From Flavobacterium sp. 1355 (lineage in GTDB: Bacteria > Bacteroidota > Bacteroidia > Flavobacteriales > Flavobacteriaceae): a stretch of DNA of 64,000 nt. A program made the position numbers and the translations under genes. Of the stretch, positions 18,035 to 27,536 are shown piece by piece; the stretch's first letter is position 1; each line of letters opens with the position of its first letter. The stretch covers positions 186,001 to 250,000 of the forward strand of contig NZ_JAFICC010000001.1 in NCBI RefSeq assembly GCF_017833415.1, in the 5' to 3' direction. The notes under the pieces were generated by a model. That model was not told where the DNA came from. It did not search any database and saw only the letters and a list, made by a program, of their open reading frames with translations.

Positions 18035-21000
18035 ATGAAAAGTAACTTTAGAAGAAACTTACTAATTAGCTCGCTGGTTTCATTACTGGTTCTTACCATC
18101 AGTTCTACAGCCTCATACATTAGTATTAAAAATTTATTAGAAAGTAATTTTTGGGTTAATCATACCCAGGACGTTATTTACAATCTTAATCAGGGCGCTG
18201 CAGCAATTACAGACGCACAGACCAAAATGCGGGGCTACCTGCTTACGGGAGATGAGGAACTGATAAAAGGATATAATGAGTCTGAATCACAATCAAATGC
18301 CTATTTTGATGTACTGGATGAACTCACAATGGACAATCCGGCCCAGCAAAAACTCATTAACGAATTAAAACCACTGCGTTCTAATTTCTTTAAATATTTA
18401 AACAACCAAATTGTAAAAAAACGTCTTGGTAAAAACATTGTGTCGTTTGACCTTACCGAAGGAAGAAAAATGACCAGTGAATTACGAAATTATTTCAGAA
18501 GAATTGAAAACAGCGAACAGGCTCTTTTAAAAGAAAGAAATGAAACTTCAGACCGATACGGTTCTTACAGTATTACTCTTATCGTTGTCGCGTTTGTTAT
18601 TGCGTTTATTATTTCTATTGTGTTTTTAATCAGGATTTTAAAAGACTTTAGAGAACGGACAGAACTTCAGCTTGAGCTGGAAAAAAAAGATAGGGAAACT
18701 GCAGAAAGAATACACGCAATTAGTACAATAGCTTCTAATATTTCGAGCGGAAATTATGATATAAGGGTAGAAGATACCAAGACTGATGCGCTTGGCAGTG
18801 TTGGAGAATCATTAAATAATATGAGCGCCTCACTAAAAACTTCTTTTAATTTATTATCAGAAAAAGAATGGCTGCAGACTGGTATCGCCAAACTTAATAA
18901 TGTAATGCTTGGTGATAAACCACTTAATGTGCTTTGTAAGGATGTTATTGAGTTTTTGTGCAACTATACCAACAGCAGCGCGGGCGTAATGTATATCCTC
19001 GAAGGAGACGAATTGTACGCAACAGCTGGATATAGCTACATACCGACAAAAAGCAGAGAAGTAATCATAAAAGGCGAAGGTTTGCTTGGCCAGGCAATTG
19101 TATCAGGTAAAATTTTAGAATTAAAATCATTATCTCCCGATTTTATACAAATCAATTATGCATTGGGAGAAATAAAACCTACCCATATTGTGGCTGTTCC
19201 GCTTATCGATAACAGGGCAGAAGGTGCTTTGGAACTGGCAAGCATCTATGGATTCTCAGATCTTCAATTAGAATTCCTGAGAATTGTCGGAAACAATATT
19301 GGTATTTCTATAAAATCAACCCAAAACCGTAAACGTGTTATGGAGCTGCTGGAAGAAACCCAATCGCAATCGGAAGAGCTGAAAATGCAGCATAGCGAAC
19401 TGGAAGCAATTAATGCCGAACTGGAAGCACAGACAGAGAAATTACAGGCTTCTGAAGAAGAGTTAAGAGTGCAGCAGGAAGAATTGGAACAAACGAATGA
19501 AGAACTTTCTGAACGCAGTGTTTTACTGGAAGAAAAAAACAATGAAATTCAGAAAAAATCTGAAGCGCTTGAACTTACAACACGTTATAAATCAGAGTTT
19601 TTGGCAAACATGTCACACGAATTAAGAACGCCTTTAAATTCTATTTTGCTTTTGAGCCGATTGTTGTCTGAAAATAACAGTCAGAGCATGAGCAATGAAG
19701 AGATTGAGTTCGCAAAAGTAATTCAGAGTTCCGGAAACAGTTTGTTGGGTTTAATTGATGAAATCCTTGATTTATCTAAAATCGAAGCCGGAAAAATGGA
19801 ATTGGAGTTCATGGATGTTTCGACTAGTGAAATTACCGATGGAATGTCTAATTTATTCTCTGAAGTCGCAAAACAAAAAAATATTAAGTTTGAAATTATT
19901 TCCAAAGATGCTCCAATTGTCATTAAAACTGATAAAATGAGATTAGAGCAAATCCTGAAAAACCTAATTTCAAACGCTATAAAATTTACTGAAAAAGGAT
20001 CTGTAAGTTTAGAAATTAAAATAAACGAAGACGATGATAAAATAATTTGTTTCATCGTAAAAGATACCGGAATCGGAATTCCTCTGGACAAACAGCCATT
20101 GATTTTTGAAGCTTTTCAACAAGCAGATGGTTCTACAAAACGTAAATACGGAGGAACTGGTCTTGGATTATCAATAAGCAGGGAGCTGGCAAAATTATTA
20201 AGAGGAGAAATTATTCTTCACAGTACAGAAGGAAAAGGAAGTACGTTTACCTTATGTCTGCCTGTTTACGGAATGATGAATAAAAAAGTGATTGTGGAGA
20301 AAACCCCTCCGATTGAAATTACAGAAGAAGAAGCAAAAGAGGTAAGAGAAATCCAAAATAAATATCTTTCAGCTGTTATTCCTGATGAAATAGAAGATGA
20401 CAGAGATGCAATTTCTGAACATGACAGGGTAATTCTCATTGTCGAAGACGATATTAGTTTTGCAAAATCACTTCTGGCTTTTAGCCGCAAGAATGGTTAC
20501 AAAGCCATAGTTGCCGTTCGTGGAGATTATGCGCTAAATTTTGCGATCATGTACAAACCAGTCGGAATTTTACTGGATATCGAGTTGCCGATAAAAAACG
20601 GATGGCAGGTTCTTGAAGAATTAAAAAATAACATTCAGACCAAACATATTCCGGTTCACATTATGTCATCGCATAAGCTAAAACAGGAAAGTTTATTAAA
20701 AGGGGCTATAGATTTCCTTGATAAACCGGCCGCGTTTGACAAAATCCCCGAAGTTTTTACCAGAATAGAGCGCATTATTACCAAAGAATCGCAAAAGGTT
20801 TTAATTATAGAAGACAATCCAAAACATGCAAAAGCACTGTCTTTTTTTCTGGAAACACATAATATTAATTCAGAGATTAAAAGTGAAGTTACAGAAGGTT
20901 TAGTTGCTTTAAATAAAAAAGAAATAGACTGCGTTATCCTCGATATGGGAATTCCCGACAAACAGGCTTATCAGATTTTAGATGGTGTCAAAAAAAGCCC

Positions 21001-21610
21001 CGGCTTAGAAAATCTTCCGGTAATTGTATTTACAGGAAAAAGTTTATCATTAAAAGAAGAGGTGAAAATTAAGAAATATGCCGATTCTATTATTGTAAAA
21101 ACGGCCCATTCGTACCAGCGAATGCTGGATGAAGTATCATTATTTTTGCATTTAGTAGAAGAAAACAAAAATTCTGAGAACAAAAAAGACAGCCATAACA
21201 AACTTAATTTATTGAACAATATCCTGCTTGATAAAAAAGTCCTGATCGTTGATGATGATGTGCGAAATATATATTCGCTGACAAAAGCGCTTGAGATTTT
21301 TAAAATGAATGTAATCACTGCTTTTGACGGAAAAGAAGCCATCAAAGTATTAGAGGAAAATCCGGATACTGATGTGGTGCTGTTAGACATGATGATGCCA
21401 AATATGGATGGTTATGAAACGGCCGAAAAAATACGTTCGAATCCTAAATTCCTGTCACTGCCATTAATTGCTGTAACGGCAAAAGCAATGACAGGTGACA
21501 GAGAAAAATGTATTAAAGCCGGTGCTTCTGATTATATTACAAAACCCGTAGATGTCGATCAGTTATTATCATTGTTGAGGGTATGGTTATACGATAAAAT
21601 AAAATCATAA
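18035..21610 (+). CDS. CHASE3-HAMP-GAF hybrid histidine kinase with three receivers
   Basis: A 1191-residue inner-membrane hybrid kinase. Order: TM1 (about 10-32), CHASE3-like periplasmic helices (33-178), TM2 (180-201), HAMP (203-275), GAF (280-430), a long Gln/Glu-rich coiled coil (435-520), and HisKA with His528 in NMSHELRTPL. The HATPase (about 640-760) has DTGIGIP and GGTGLGLSIS. Three receivers follow, with acceptors Asp848 (LLDIELP), Asp970 (ILDMGIP) and Asp1118 (LLDMMMP). The layout matches stress and motility hybrid kinases found with CheB/CheR. It sits 3 bases before the next receiver gene. Confidence 0.92.
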   Translation: MKSNFRRNLLISSLVSLLVLTISSTASYISIKNLLESNFWVNHTQDVIYNLNQGAAAITDAQTKMRGYLLTGDEELIKGYNESESQSNAYFDVLDELTMDNPAQQKLINELKPLRSNFFKYLNNQIVKKRLGKNIVSFDLTEGRKMTSELRNYFRRIENSEQALLKERNETSDRYGSYSITLIVVAFVIAFIISIVFLIRILKDFRERTELQLELEKKDRETAERIHAISTIASNISSGNYDIRVEDTKTDALGSVGESLNNMSASLKTSFNLLSEKEWLQTGIAKLNNVMLGDKPLNVLCKDVIEFLCNYTNSSAGVMYILEGDELYATAGYSYIPTKSREVIIKGEGLLGQAIVSGKILELKSLSPDFIQINYALGEIKPTHIVAVPLIDNRAEGALELASIYGFSDLQLEFLRIVGNNIGISIKSTQNRKRVMELLEETQSQSEELKMQHSELEAINAELEAQTEKLQASEEELRVQQEELEQTNEELSERSVLLEEKNNEIQKKSEALELTTRYKSEFLANMSHELRTPLNSILLLSRLLSENNSQSMSNEEIEFAKVIQSSGNSLLGLIDEILDLSKIEAGKMELEFMDVSTSEITDGMSNLFSEVAKQKNIKFEIISKDAPIVIKTDKMRLEQILKNLISNAIKFTEKGSVSLEIKINEDDDKIICFIVKDTGIGIPLDKQPLIFEAFQQADGSTKRKYGGTGLGLSISRELAKLLRGEIILHSTEGKGSTFTLCLPVYGMMNKKVIVEKTPPIEITEEEAKEVREIQNKYLSAVIPDEIEDDRDAISEHDRVILIVEDDISFAKSLLAFSRKNGYKAIVAVRGDYALNFAIMYKPVGILLDIELPIKNGWQVLEELKNNIQTKHIPVHIMSSHKLKQESLLKGAIDFLDKPAAFDKIPEVFTRIERIITKESQKVLIIEDNPKHAKALSFFLETHNINSEIKSEVTEGLVALNKKEIDCVILDMGIPDKQAYQILDGVKKSPGLENLPVIVFTGKSLSLKEEVKIKKYADSIIVKTAHSYQRMLDEVSLFLHLVEENKNSENKKDSHNKLNLLNNILLDKKVLIVDDDVRNIYSLTKALEIFKMNVITAFDGKEAIKVLEENPDTDVVLLDMMMPNMDGYETAEKIRSNPKFLSLPLIAVTAKAMTGDREKCIKAGASDYITKPVDVDQLLSLLRVWLYDKIKS

Positions 21611-21613
21611 GAA

Positions 21614-21979
21614 ATGGGTAAAAAACGAATCTTAATTATAGACGACGATCCAAGAAATATTTTTGCTTTGGTAAACACATTGCGTGCTAAATCCTACGAT
21701 TGTTTATCTTGTTTAAGTGCAGAAGAAGCATTAAAACTATTGCAGACAGACGAAGCCATTGATGCAATACTAATTGATATGATGATGCCGGAAATGGATG
21801 GTTATGAGGCTATTCCATTAATAAAAAAAATACCTTTGAGAGAGGAGACTCTAATTATTGCCGTAACGGCCCAGGCGATGGTTGGTGACAAAGAAAAATG
21901 CCTTAAAGCGGGTGCCGATGATTATATATCGAAACCTATTGATGTAGATAAACTGCTTCAGGCTTTGTCTAAAATTTGA
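21614..21979 (+). CDS. Single-domain response regulator
   Basis: A 121-residue receiver very similar to the last receiver of the hybrid kinase upstream, sharing DMMMPEMDGYE and the TAQAMVGDKEKCLKAGADDYI-type segment. The acceptor is Asp55 and the conserved Lys is in YISKPID. It may have arisen by duplication of that domain. It is co-transcribed between the kinase (3 bases) and cheR (7 bases), and probably shuttles phosphate from the hybrid kinase. Confidence 0.9.
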   Translation: MGKKRILIIDDDPRNIFALVNTLRAKSYDCLSCLSAEEALKLLQTDEAIDAILIDMMMPEMDGYEAIPLIKKIPLREETLIIAVTAQAMVGDKEKCLKAGADDYISKPIDVDKLLQALSKI

Positions 21980-21986
21980 AGATATT

Positions 21987-22796
21987 ATGATTGAAGATAT
22001 TGAGTTAGAAACCCTAATAAATGATATTTACGAATATTATGGTTTTGACTTTGGAAATTACTCCAGGGCATCGCTAAAAAGGCGTGTCAACAGAGTATAT
22101 CAATTAGATGGGTTTACAAATTTTTACGAGTTTTTATCAAAAGTAAGGTACGATCCGGAATATTATAAGCGTATGATTGATGAAATAACGGTGAACGTAA
22201 CAGAAATGTTTCGCGATCCTGCCTTTTATAAAATGGTACGAACAGAAATTCTGCCTCAGTTGGCCACAAAACCTTTTATACGCTTATGGCATGCAGGCTG
22301 CTCAACCGGCGAGGAAGTATACTCGATGGCTATAATGCTTAAGGAAGCCGGACTTTTGCACAAAGCAATTATTTATGCAACAGATATTAATTCTAAAGTT
22401 CTTGAAACCGCCAAAAAGGGAATTTTTCCTTTACGGATGATGAAAGAGTATTCAGAAAATTATCGCGATTCCGGTGGAGAAAAAGATTTTTCTGATTATT
22501 ACATTGCCAACTATGGGATCGTCAAGTTTAATGAAGAACTGTCAGAAAAAATGGTTTTCTCTCAACACAACCTTGTTTCAGACAATTCATTCAATGAGTT
22601 TGACTTTATATTATGCAGAAATGTTTTGATTTATTTTGATAACAATCTGCAAAAGAGAGTTATAAATTTGTTTGATGAAAGTTTATCTATTTTAGGATTT
22701 CTGGCATTAGGAACAAAAGAAACAATAAAATATTCTATATCTACTACTAAATACAAACAGTTAGAGAAAGAAAAAATATGGAGGAAAATAAAATAA
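21987..22796 (+). CDS. cheR: CheR-type protein-glutamate methyltransferase
   Basis: A 269-residue SAM-dependent methyltransferase. The N-terminal helical domain (about 1-70) precedes the Rossmann domain. The SAM-binding motif is in WHAGCSTGEEVYSMAI, preceded by the family marker VTEMFRDPAFY. The later FDFILCRNVLIYFD is also typical. CheR methylates glutamates on chemoreceptors, but no receptor is encoded in this window. Here it may act on the hybrid kinase's coiled coil or another sensor. It overlaps cheB by 19 bases. Confidence 0.9.
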   Translation: MIEDIELETLINDIYEYYGFDFGNYSRASLKRRVNRVYQLDGFTNFYEFLSKVRYDPEYYKRMIDEITVNVTEMFRDPAFYKMVRTEILPQLATKPFIRLWHAGCSTGEEVYSMAIMLKEAGLLHKAIIYATDINSKVLETAKKGIFPLRMMKEYSENYRDSGGEKDFSDYYIANYGIVKFNEELSEKMVFSQHNLVSDNSFNEFDFILCRNVLIYFDNNLQKRVINLFDESLSILGFLALGTKETIKYSISTTKYKQLEKEKIWRKIK

Positions 22797-23362
22797 CAGC
22801 AAACTGCAAAGTGGTAATTATTGGCGGATCAGCAGGAGCCTTAAACGCTCTTCTTCAAATTCTTCCTGACCTTCATTACTTAAACTCGTTTGCACTCGTT
22901 ATTGTACTTCACCGCAGGGGTACCGATGATTTAACGCTGGAGGAACTAATAAAATTAAAAACAACAATACAAGTAAAAGCAATAGAAGACAAAGAACTTT
23001 TGTTGCCTGGTTTTTTGTATGTGGCGCCATCAAATTATCATTTATTATTTGAAAAAGACGGAACATTTTCTCTCGATACCTCTGAGAAAGTAAACTATAG
23101 CAGGCCAAGTATAGATGTTTCATTTGAGTCGGCTGCAGAAATTTACGGAGATGCTTTAATCGGAATTCTGTTATCCGGTTCCAACAGTGACGGAACCGAA
23201 GGATTAAAATGTATTCAAAATTCCGGAGGGATTATTATAGTTCAGGATCCCACAACGGCAGACATGTCATTTATGCCCAATAATGCCATAACCAATACTG
23301 CTCCCGATTATATTATGAATACCGAAGAAATACTTAATCTCCTTATTTCTATTAATAAATAA
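22778..23362 (+). CDS. cheB: CheB-type protein-glutamate methylesterase, catalytic domain only
   Basis: A 194-residue methylesterase lacking the receiver domain of classical CheB. The catalytic Ser is in IGGSAGALNALLQIL, the His in IVLHRRG, and the Asp in LSGSNSDGTEGL. It would remove the methyl groups added by the overlapping cheR product, or deamidate glutamines. Without its own receiver it must be regulated in trans, perhaps by the lone receiver upstream. It is the last gene of the signalling operon. Confidence 0.9.
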   Translation: MEENKITANCKVVIIGGSAGALNALLQILPDLHYLNSFALVIVLHRRGTDDLTLEELIKLKTTIQVKAIEDKELLLPGFLYVAPSNYHLLFEKDGTFSLDTSEKVNYSRPSIDVSFESAAEIYGDALIGILLSGSNSDGTEGLKCIQNSGGIIIVQDPTTADMSFMPNNAITNTAPDYIMNTEEILNLLISINK

Positions 23363-23489
23363 TCGTTTTCCAAAAGATTATTATTCGGTAACAATAGCAT
23401 AAAACAGTTTTGGATTTTAATAATTAAATTGCAGATCATAAACGTATACGCCAATATAACTTGGTATTTGCAAAAAAAATGCTACTTCC

Positions 23490-25424
23490 ATGACTCAGTT
23501 CACCTCGGTTAAAAATGTATTCTCATCCCTTCTTTTTTTCTTTTTCCTAAATGTAATTATTGCACAAAAACAATCTAACCTTACAAATGTGCAGGTTGCC
23601 TTTTTGTCTGATGTGCATTTGCAGGATTTATTCGGAAAATTTTCTGATACCGATTACCGCGGAGTCCGCAATCCAAAAACCGGAAAATATACTTTGGTTA
23701 GAACTATGGCCTCGCAGCTGCATTCTACGAGAATTTTCAATGAAAACTATTTTGCTTTTATTGCTGCTCTGGATGATATTGCCAGGAGAAAAATTAAATT
23801 TGTGGCCCTTCCGGGTGATTATACAGATGACGGGCAGCCAATTCACGTACGCGGACTTGAAAAAATATTAGATGAATATCAGAAAAAATACGGAATAGCA
23901 TTTTTCATTACAACCGGAAATCACGATCCGGTTGGGCCATTTGCACAAGAATCGGGAAAAGAGGATTTTCTGGGAACCGAAGGAAAAAGCCAGCCAATAT
24001 ATAGCAAAGAGGGATTGTACAAACCAAATTTAGAATTTGAACAACCCGTTGTGATTACTGCTGATATTGCTAAAATGGGATATTTGGGAATTACCGACAA
24101 CCTGAAAAATTTCGGATTTTATCCAGACAAAAAATATAAATTCTGGTCAACACCTTTTTCAGCTTACAATAGTCAGGACTATACGTATGAAAAGGCACAG
24201 CAAGCTGCATTATTATCCAACAGGGTTTATGACGTAGCACCGGGTTATGAAGTTCCCGATGTAAGTTATGTAGTGGAACCGATTGAAGGACTCTGGTTAA
24301 TGGCAATTGACGGAAATGTTTATATTCCGAAGAAAAATGCAACCTCCGACCCAAAAGACCCAAAAAATTATTCTGAAGCAAGTACAGGCTACAATAATGT
24401 GCTTTCGAATAAAAAACATCTTATAAAATGGGTAGAAGAAATTTCGCTTGAAGCGAAAAAACAAGGAAAAACTCTAGTTGCATTTAGCCATTTTCCTATG
24501 ATTGATTTTAATGATGACGCTTCTGCGGAAATAAAACAATTACTTGGCGCCAATAAATGGCAGTTAAATCGTGTTCCTGTTGAAGAAGTAGCGCAGACTT
24601 TCGCAGATGCGGGATTAAAAATTCATTTTGGCGGCCACATGCACATCAACGATACCGGGATCAGGACTTCTCCAAAAGGAAATACGCTGGTCAATATCCA
24701 GACACCTTCACTGGCGGCTTATATTCCGGCTTATAAATTATTGACAATCAAAAAAAATAATCTTATCGATATACAAACTATTACCATAGATAATGTTAAG
24801 CATTATGATGAACTTTTTGATTTGTATAAAACAGAATATCAGTTTCTTAAAAGCAAACAAACCAAAGATATTTGGAATATTGACATTTTGAAAACTAAAA
24901 ATTACCATGATTTTGCAGATTTTCATTTAAAGGAATTAGTTCGTCTTCGTTTTCTTTCAGATGACTGGCCTGTAGCTTTTAAGGATTTTATCCTGAATGT
25001 TTCTGGAGAAGATTTATTGATTTTAGCCAATACCGGGGCAGACAAAGATTTTGATGTAATTCTCAAAAACAAAGAAAGTTTTAAAACAGAGTGGAAAACT
25101 GCAGAGCAAAAAGCAATTAAGACCGTAGCTGAAAACAATTTGAAAACAGCTGATTTCAAAAAATGGAATGGTTATGACTTACTGGTAGATTTTTACCGTT
25201 TCAGAAGTGCAGACGAGTTGGCTTTGAGGGATGTAGGAGAGAAGAGAGTTCAGCAATATAAACTGCTCTACAAATTATTTTCTGAAAATAATAAAGAAAG
25301 CAAAGAGCCTTTAAAAAATCAAATGTGTCTTTTCTTTAGCATCTTTAGTAAATTCATGCATGAAGTACCAGCAGATCATTTTACGGTTGATTTGAAAAAC
25401 GGAGAAGTTAAAGAGGTTAAGTAA
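23490..25424 (+). CDS. Secreted metallophosphoesterase
   Basis: A 644-residue calcineurin-type phosphoesterase with an N-terminal signal peptide (about 8-26, ending IIAQKQ). All metal-site motifs are present in order: FLSDVHLQD, LPGDYTDDG, TGNHDP, FSHFPM and FGGHMHIND. Together they hold a di-metal centre for hydrolysing phosphate mono- or diesters. Residues about 430-640 form an additional helical region of unknown role. It lies next to a PI-PLC-like gene and a SusCD unit, which suggests scavenging of organic phosphate outside the cytoplasm. Confidence 0.85.
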   Translation: MTQFTSVKNVFSSLLFFFFLNVIIAQKQSNLTNVQVAFLSDVHLQDLFGKFSDTDYRGVRNPKTGKYTLVRTMASQLHSTRIFNENYFAFIAALDDIARRKIKFVALPGDYTDDGQPIHVRGLEKILDEYQKKYGIAFFITTGNHDPVGPFAQESGKEDFLGTEGKSQPIYSKEGLYKPNLEFEQPVVITADIAKMGYLGITDNLKNFGFYPDKKYKFWSTPFSAYNSQDYTYEKAQQAALLSNRVYDVAPGYEVPDVSYVVEPIEGLWLMAIDGNVYIPKKNATSDPKDPKNYSEASTGYNNVLSNKKHLIKWVEEISLEAKKQGKTLVAFSHFPMIDFNDDASAEIKQLLGANKWQLNRVPVEEVAQTFADAGLKIHFGGHMHINDTGIRTSPKGNTLVNIQTPSLAAYIPAYKLLTIKKNNLIDIQTITIDNVKHYDELFDLYKTEYQFLKSKQTKDIWNIDILKTKNYHDFADFHLKELVRLRFLSDDWPVAFKDFILNVSGEDLLILANTGADKDFDVILKNKESFKTEWKTAEQKAIKTVAENNLKTADFKKWNGYDLLVDFYRFRSADELALRDVGEKRVQQYKLLYKLFSENNKESKEPLKNQMCLFFSIFSKFMHEVPADHFTVDLKNGEVKEVK

Positions 25425-25442
25425 GGCTTTTGGTAATGAAGT

Positions 25443-25552
25443 AAACCTAACAGGTTTTAAAAACCTGTTAGGTTTGTTGATACCAATTTGATGAATTTCG
25501 TGATTAAGAAACATATAGTAAACCTAACAGGTTTTTAAAACCTGTTAGGTTT
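25443..25552. repeat. Two AACCTAACAGGTTT hairpin repeats
   Basis: The 15-bp stem AAACCTAACAGGTTT / AAACCTGTTAGGTTT occurs twice, at 25443-25475 and 25520-25552, each with a 3-base loop and the same GT and GTTGAT flanks. Near-identical copies between convergent genes suggest a dispersed Flavobacterium intergenic repeat that may also end transcription. Confidence 0.75.
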
Positions 25553-25607
25553 GTTGATGATAAAAACTCGTGAATTCGCGGCTATAAAGAAACCTGAAAC
25601 AAAAAAA

Positions 25608-26660
25608 CTATTTCAAAGGATTTACTCTCACATAACCGCCGTCATCATATTTTACCTGATAAGAAGAGTTAAAAAAAGTGCTTGGCAAATAGTAATCAGT
25701 AGTAATAATTTGCGCACCCGATTTTTTTGCAGCTTCAAAATGCGAGTAATCATTTGCTCTTGCTTCTTTGGTATCAGAATCGGCTCTGGTACGAATGATA
25801 TATCCTTTTTTTACCAGCGCTGCAATTTCAGGATCTTCGGCGTTATTTCTAAACATTGCCGCGGCTTCCGGTGTTCCTGGTGCAGCGTTTATAAAAACGG
25901 CGCGTCCTTTTAGGGACGGATGATTTAATGCGTACAAATCTCTTTTTGCGCCGTTGTTATCTAAAATAAACAGGAATTTACCTTTTGCTTTTTTCAATGT
26001 TGGCCAGTTGTTGTTTAGAACAGCTTCTTCAAGGGTTTTGTATTTTTCGCGCACCATATCGGGTGTGATCAGTTTATTTCCTAAACCTTTGCGAAGTTCA
26101 TTGTCTAGAGCATCAAACAATTCAGGCGTAAATTTTTCGGCTTTTGTGCCTAAGAAACTGTCATCATCTTTTGGTTCCAGCGTAATAAAAACCGGAACAT
26201 GATCCGGATTTTCGTCAGACCATTTTTTCAATTCGGCAAGACAGCTTTGCAAAGTATAACATGAAGTTCTAAAATCGATATCAATCATATGAAAAACTTT
26301 GAAACCCGGTTTATTCATTTCTCCCTTCGGATCATACGCTTCCTCAGATTTTGCCATATCCAAACCTTTCGGATGTGCATACCTGCCGCCTTTTTCATCA
26401 CCCTGAACATCAATTTCAAGACTTCGCAAACCTTTATTTAATTGGTCTGTAATACTAATATGTGTGTATTGCAAACCTTTAAGAGAACGTGTAGTGTCTT
26501 TTGCCTGAATCAGATTGAATAAATCTGTTTCGATGGCATGTCTGTAGCTATTGTGTGAGCCAATTACCTGTATTTGATTTATTTTTAAATTTTCGTCCTG
26601 TATCTGTGCAGCGCAATGTATAGAGCCCGCAAGAAATAATGTAAACAGAATTTGTTTCAT
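25608..26660 (-). CDS. Ca2+-dependent phosphoinositide-specific phospholipase C-like protein
   Basis: A 350-residue exported TIM-barrel phosphodiesterase with a signal peptide (MKQILFTLFLAGSIHCAAQ). The first catalytic His is in VIGSHNSYRHAIE, and the acidic metal site in SLEIDVQGDEKGG. The later FITLEPKDDD, FLFILDNNG and IRTRADSDTKEAR segments are typical of the PI-PLC-C1 Ca2+ family. It should cleave glycerophosphodiester or phosphoinositide-like headgroups. It converges with the metallophosphoesterase, and is divergent from the FecI-type sigma gene. Confidence 0.85.
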   Translation of the reverse strand: MKQILFTLFLAGSIHCAAQIQDENLKINQIQVIGSHNSYRHAIETDLFNLIQAKDTTRSLKGLQYTHISITDQLNKGLRSLEIDVQGDEKGGRYAHPKGLDMAKSEEAYDPKGEMNKPGFKVFHMIDIDFRTSCYTLQSCLAELKKWSDENPDHVPVFITLEPKDDDSFLGTKAEKFTPELFDALDNELRKGLGNKLITPDMVREKYKTLEEAVLNNNWPTLKKAKGKFLFILDNNGAKRDLYALNHPSLKGRAVFINAAPGTPEAAAMFRNNAEDPEIAALVKKGYIIRTRADSDTKEARANDYSHFEAAKKSGAQIITTDYYLPSTFFNSSYQVKYDDGGYVRVNPLK

Positions 26661-26927
26661 GATTTGAAATTGAAGTTTGTATTAATAGAGAAAGGGAAGA
26701 AGAGCTGAGAATACTGCCACTTTTGGAATCACTAAATTAAAATTGACATTTGATATGTATGTTAGTTTAAAAAAAACAAATCGCAAACAGATTATCATTT
26801 TTCGATTAAAAAAGTAGTATAAATACAGCAAAAAAATCCTTTATTTAATTTAAAGATAACCTTCAGACAAAAAACATTCGTATAACATTTTATTATTTTA
26901 CAATATAAAAGAATCGTAAATTTTGCT

Positions 26928-27458
26928 ATGAATAACCCTGAAGCTTTTGAAAAAACGTATACCGAATACTGGAAAAAATTAAATGCTTTTTCGTATACGA
27001 TGACTCAGGATAAAGACTTGGCGCAGAACATTGTCCAGGATGTTTTTATTGATTTGTGGGAGAGAAGGGAAGAACTCAGCATAAATGCAATTGAACCTTA
27101 TTTGTTTCGCGCGGTAAAAAACCAGGTTTTCAAACATTATCAGAATAACCGTTTTGACAAGACGATTTTAGAAGACAAATTTGAAGATTATATAATCGAT
27201 AATTTCACTTCTATTGATCCTGAGGTTATGGATCTGCTTTACTCTTTATTGGACAAACTTCCCGAAAAAAGAAAAGAGGTTTTATTGATGTATAAATTTC
27301 AGGATATGTCAATAGACCAGATTGCATCTGAACTTGGATTATCAAAACAAACCGTGAAAAACCAGATTTCTTCCGGACTTAAACAATTACGCGAAGGCCT
27401 GAAAGATCTGGCCTGGATGGCGCCTTATATTATTTTGCATCAAAATTTTTTAAAATAA
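26928..27458 (+). CDS. ECF sigma factor, FecI-like
   Basis: A 176-residue extracytoplasmic-function sigma factor. Region 2 is at about 5-75 (FSYTMTQDKDLAQNIVQDVF, IDLWERREEL). Region 4 is at about 110-160 (LPEKRKEVLLMYKFQDMSID, then QIASELGLSKQTVKNQIS). It leads a FecI-FecR-SusC-SusD unit and should be released by the FecR-like anti-sigma factor when the SusC receptor binds ligand. The SusCD operon is its most likely target. Confidence 0.9.
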   Translation: MNNPEAFEKTYTEYWKKLNAFSYTMTQDKDLAQNIVQDVFIDLWERREELSINAIEPYLFRAVKNQVFKHYQNNRFDKTILEDKFEDYIIDNFTSIDPEVMDLLYSLLDKLPEKRKEVLLMYKFQDMSIDQIASELGLSKQTVKNQISSGLKQLREGLKDLAWMAPYIILHQNFLK

Positions 27459-27536
27459 CTTTCTGTTAATGGTTTCATAATATTTCCGGATAGTACGATT
27501 TCTTATTTCCGGTACTTGTAGATAACAACAAGTATT

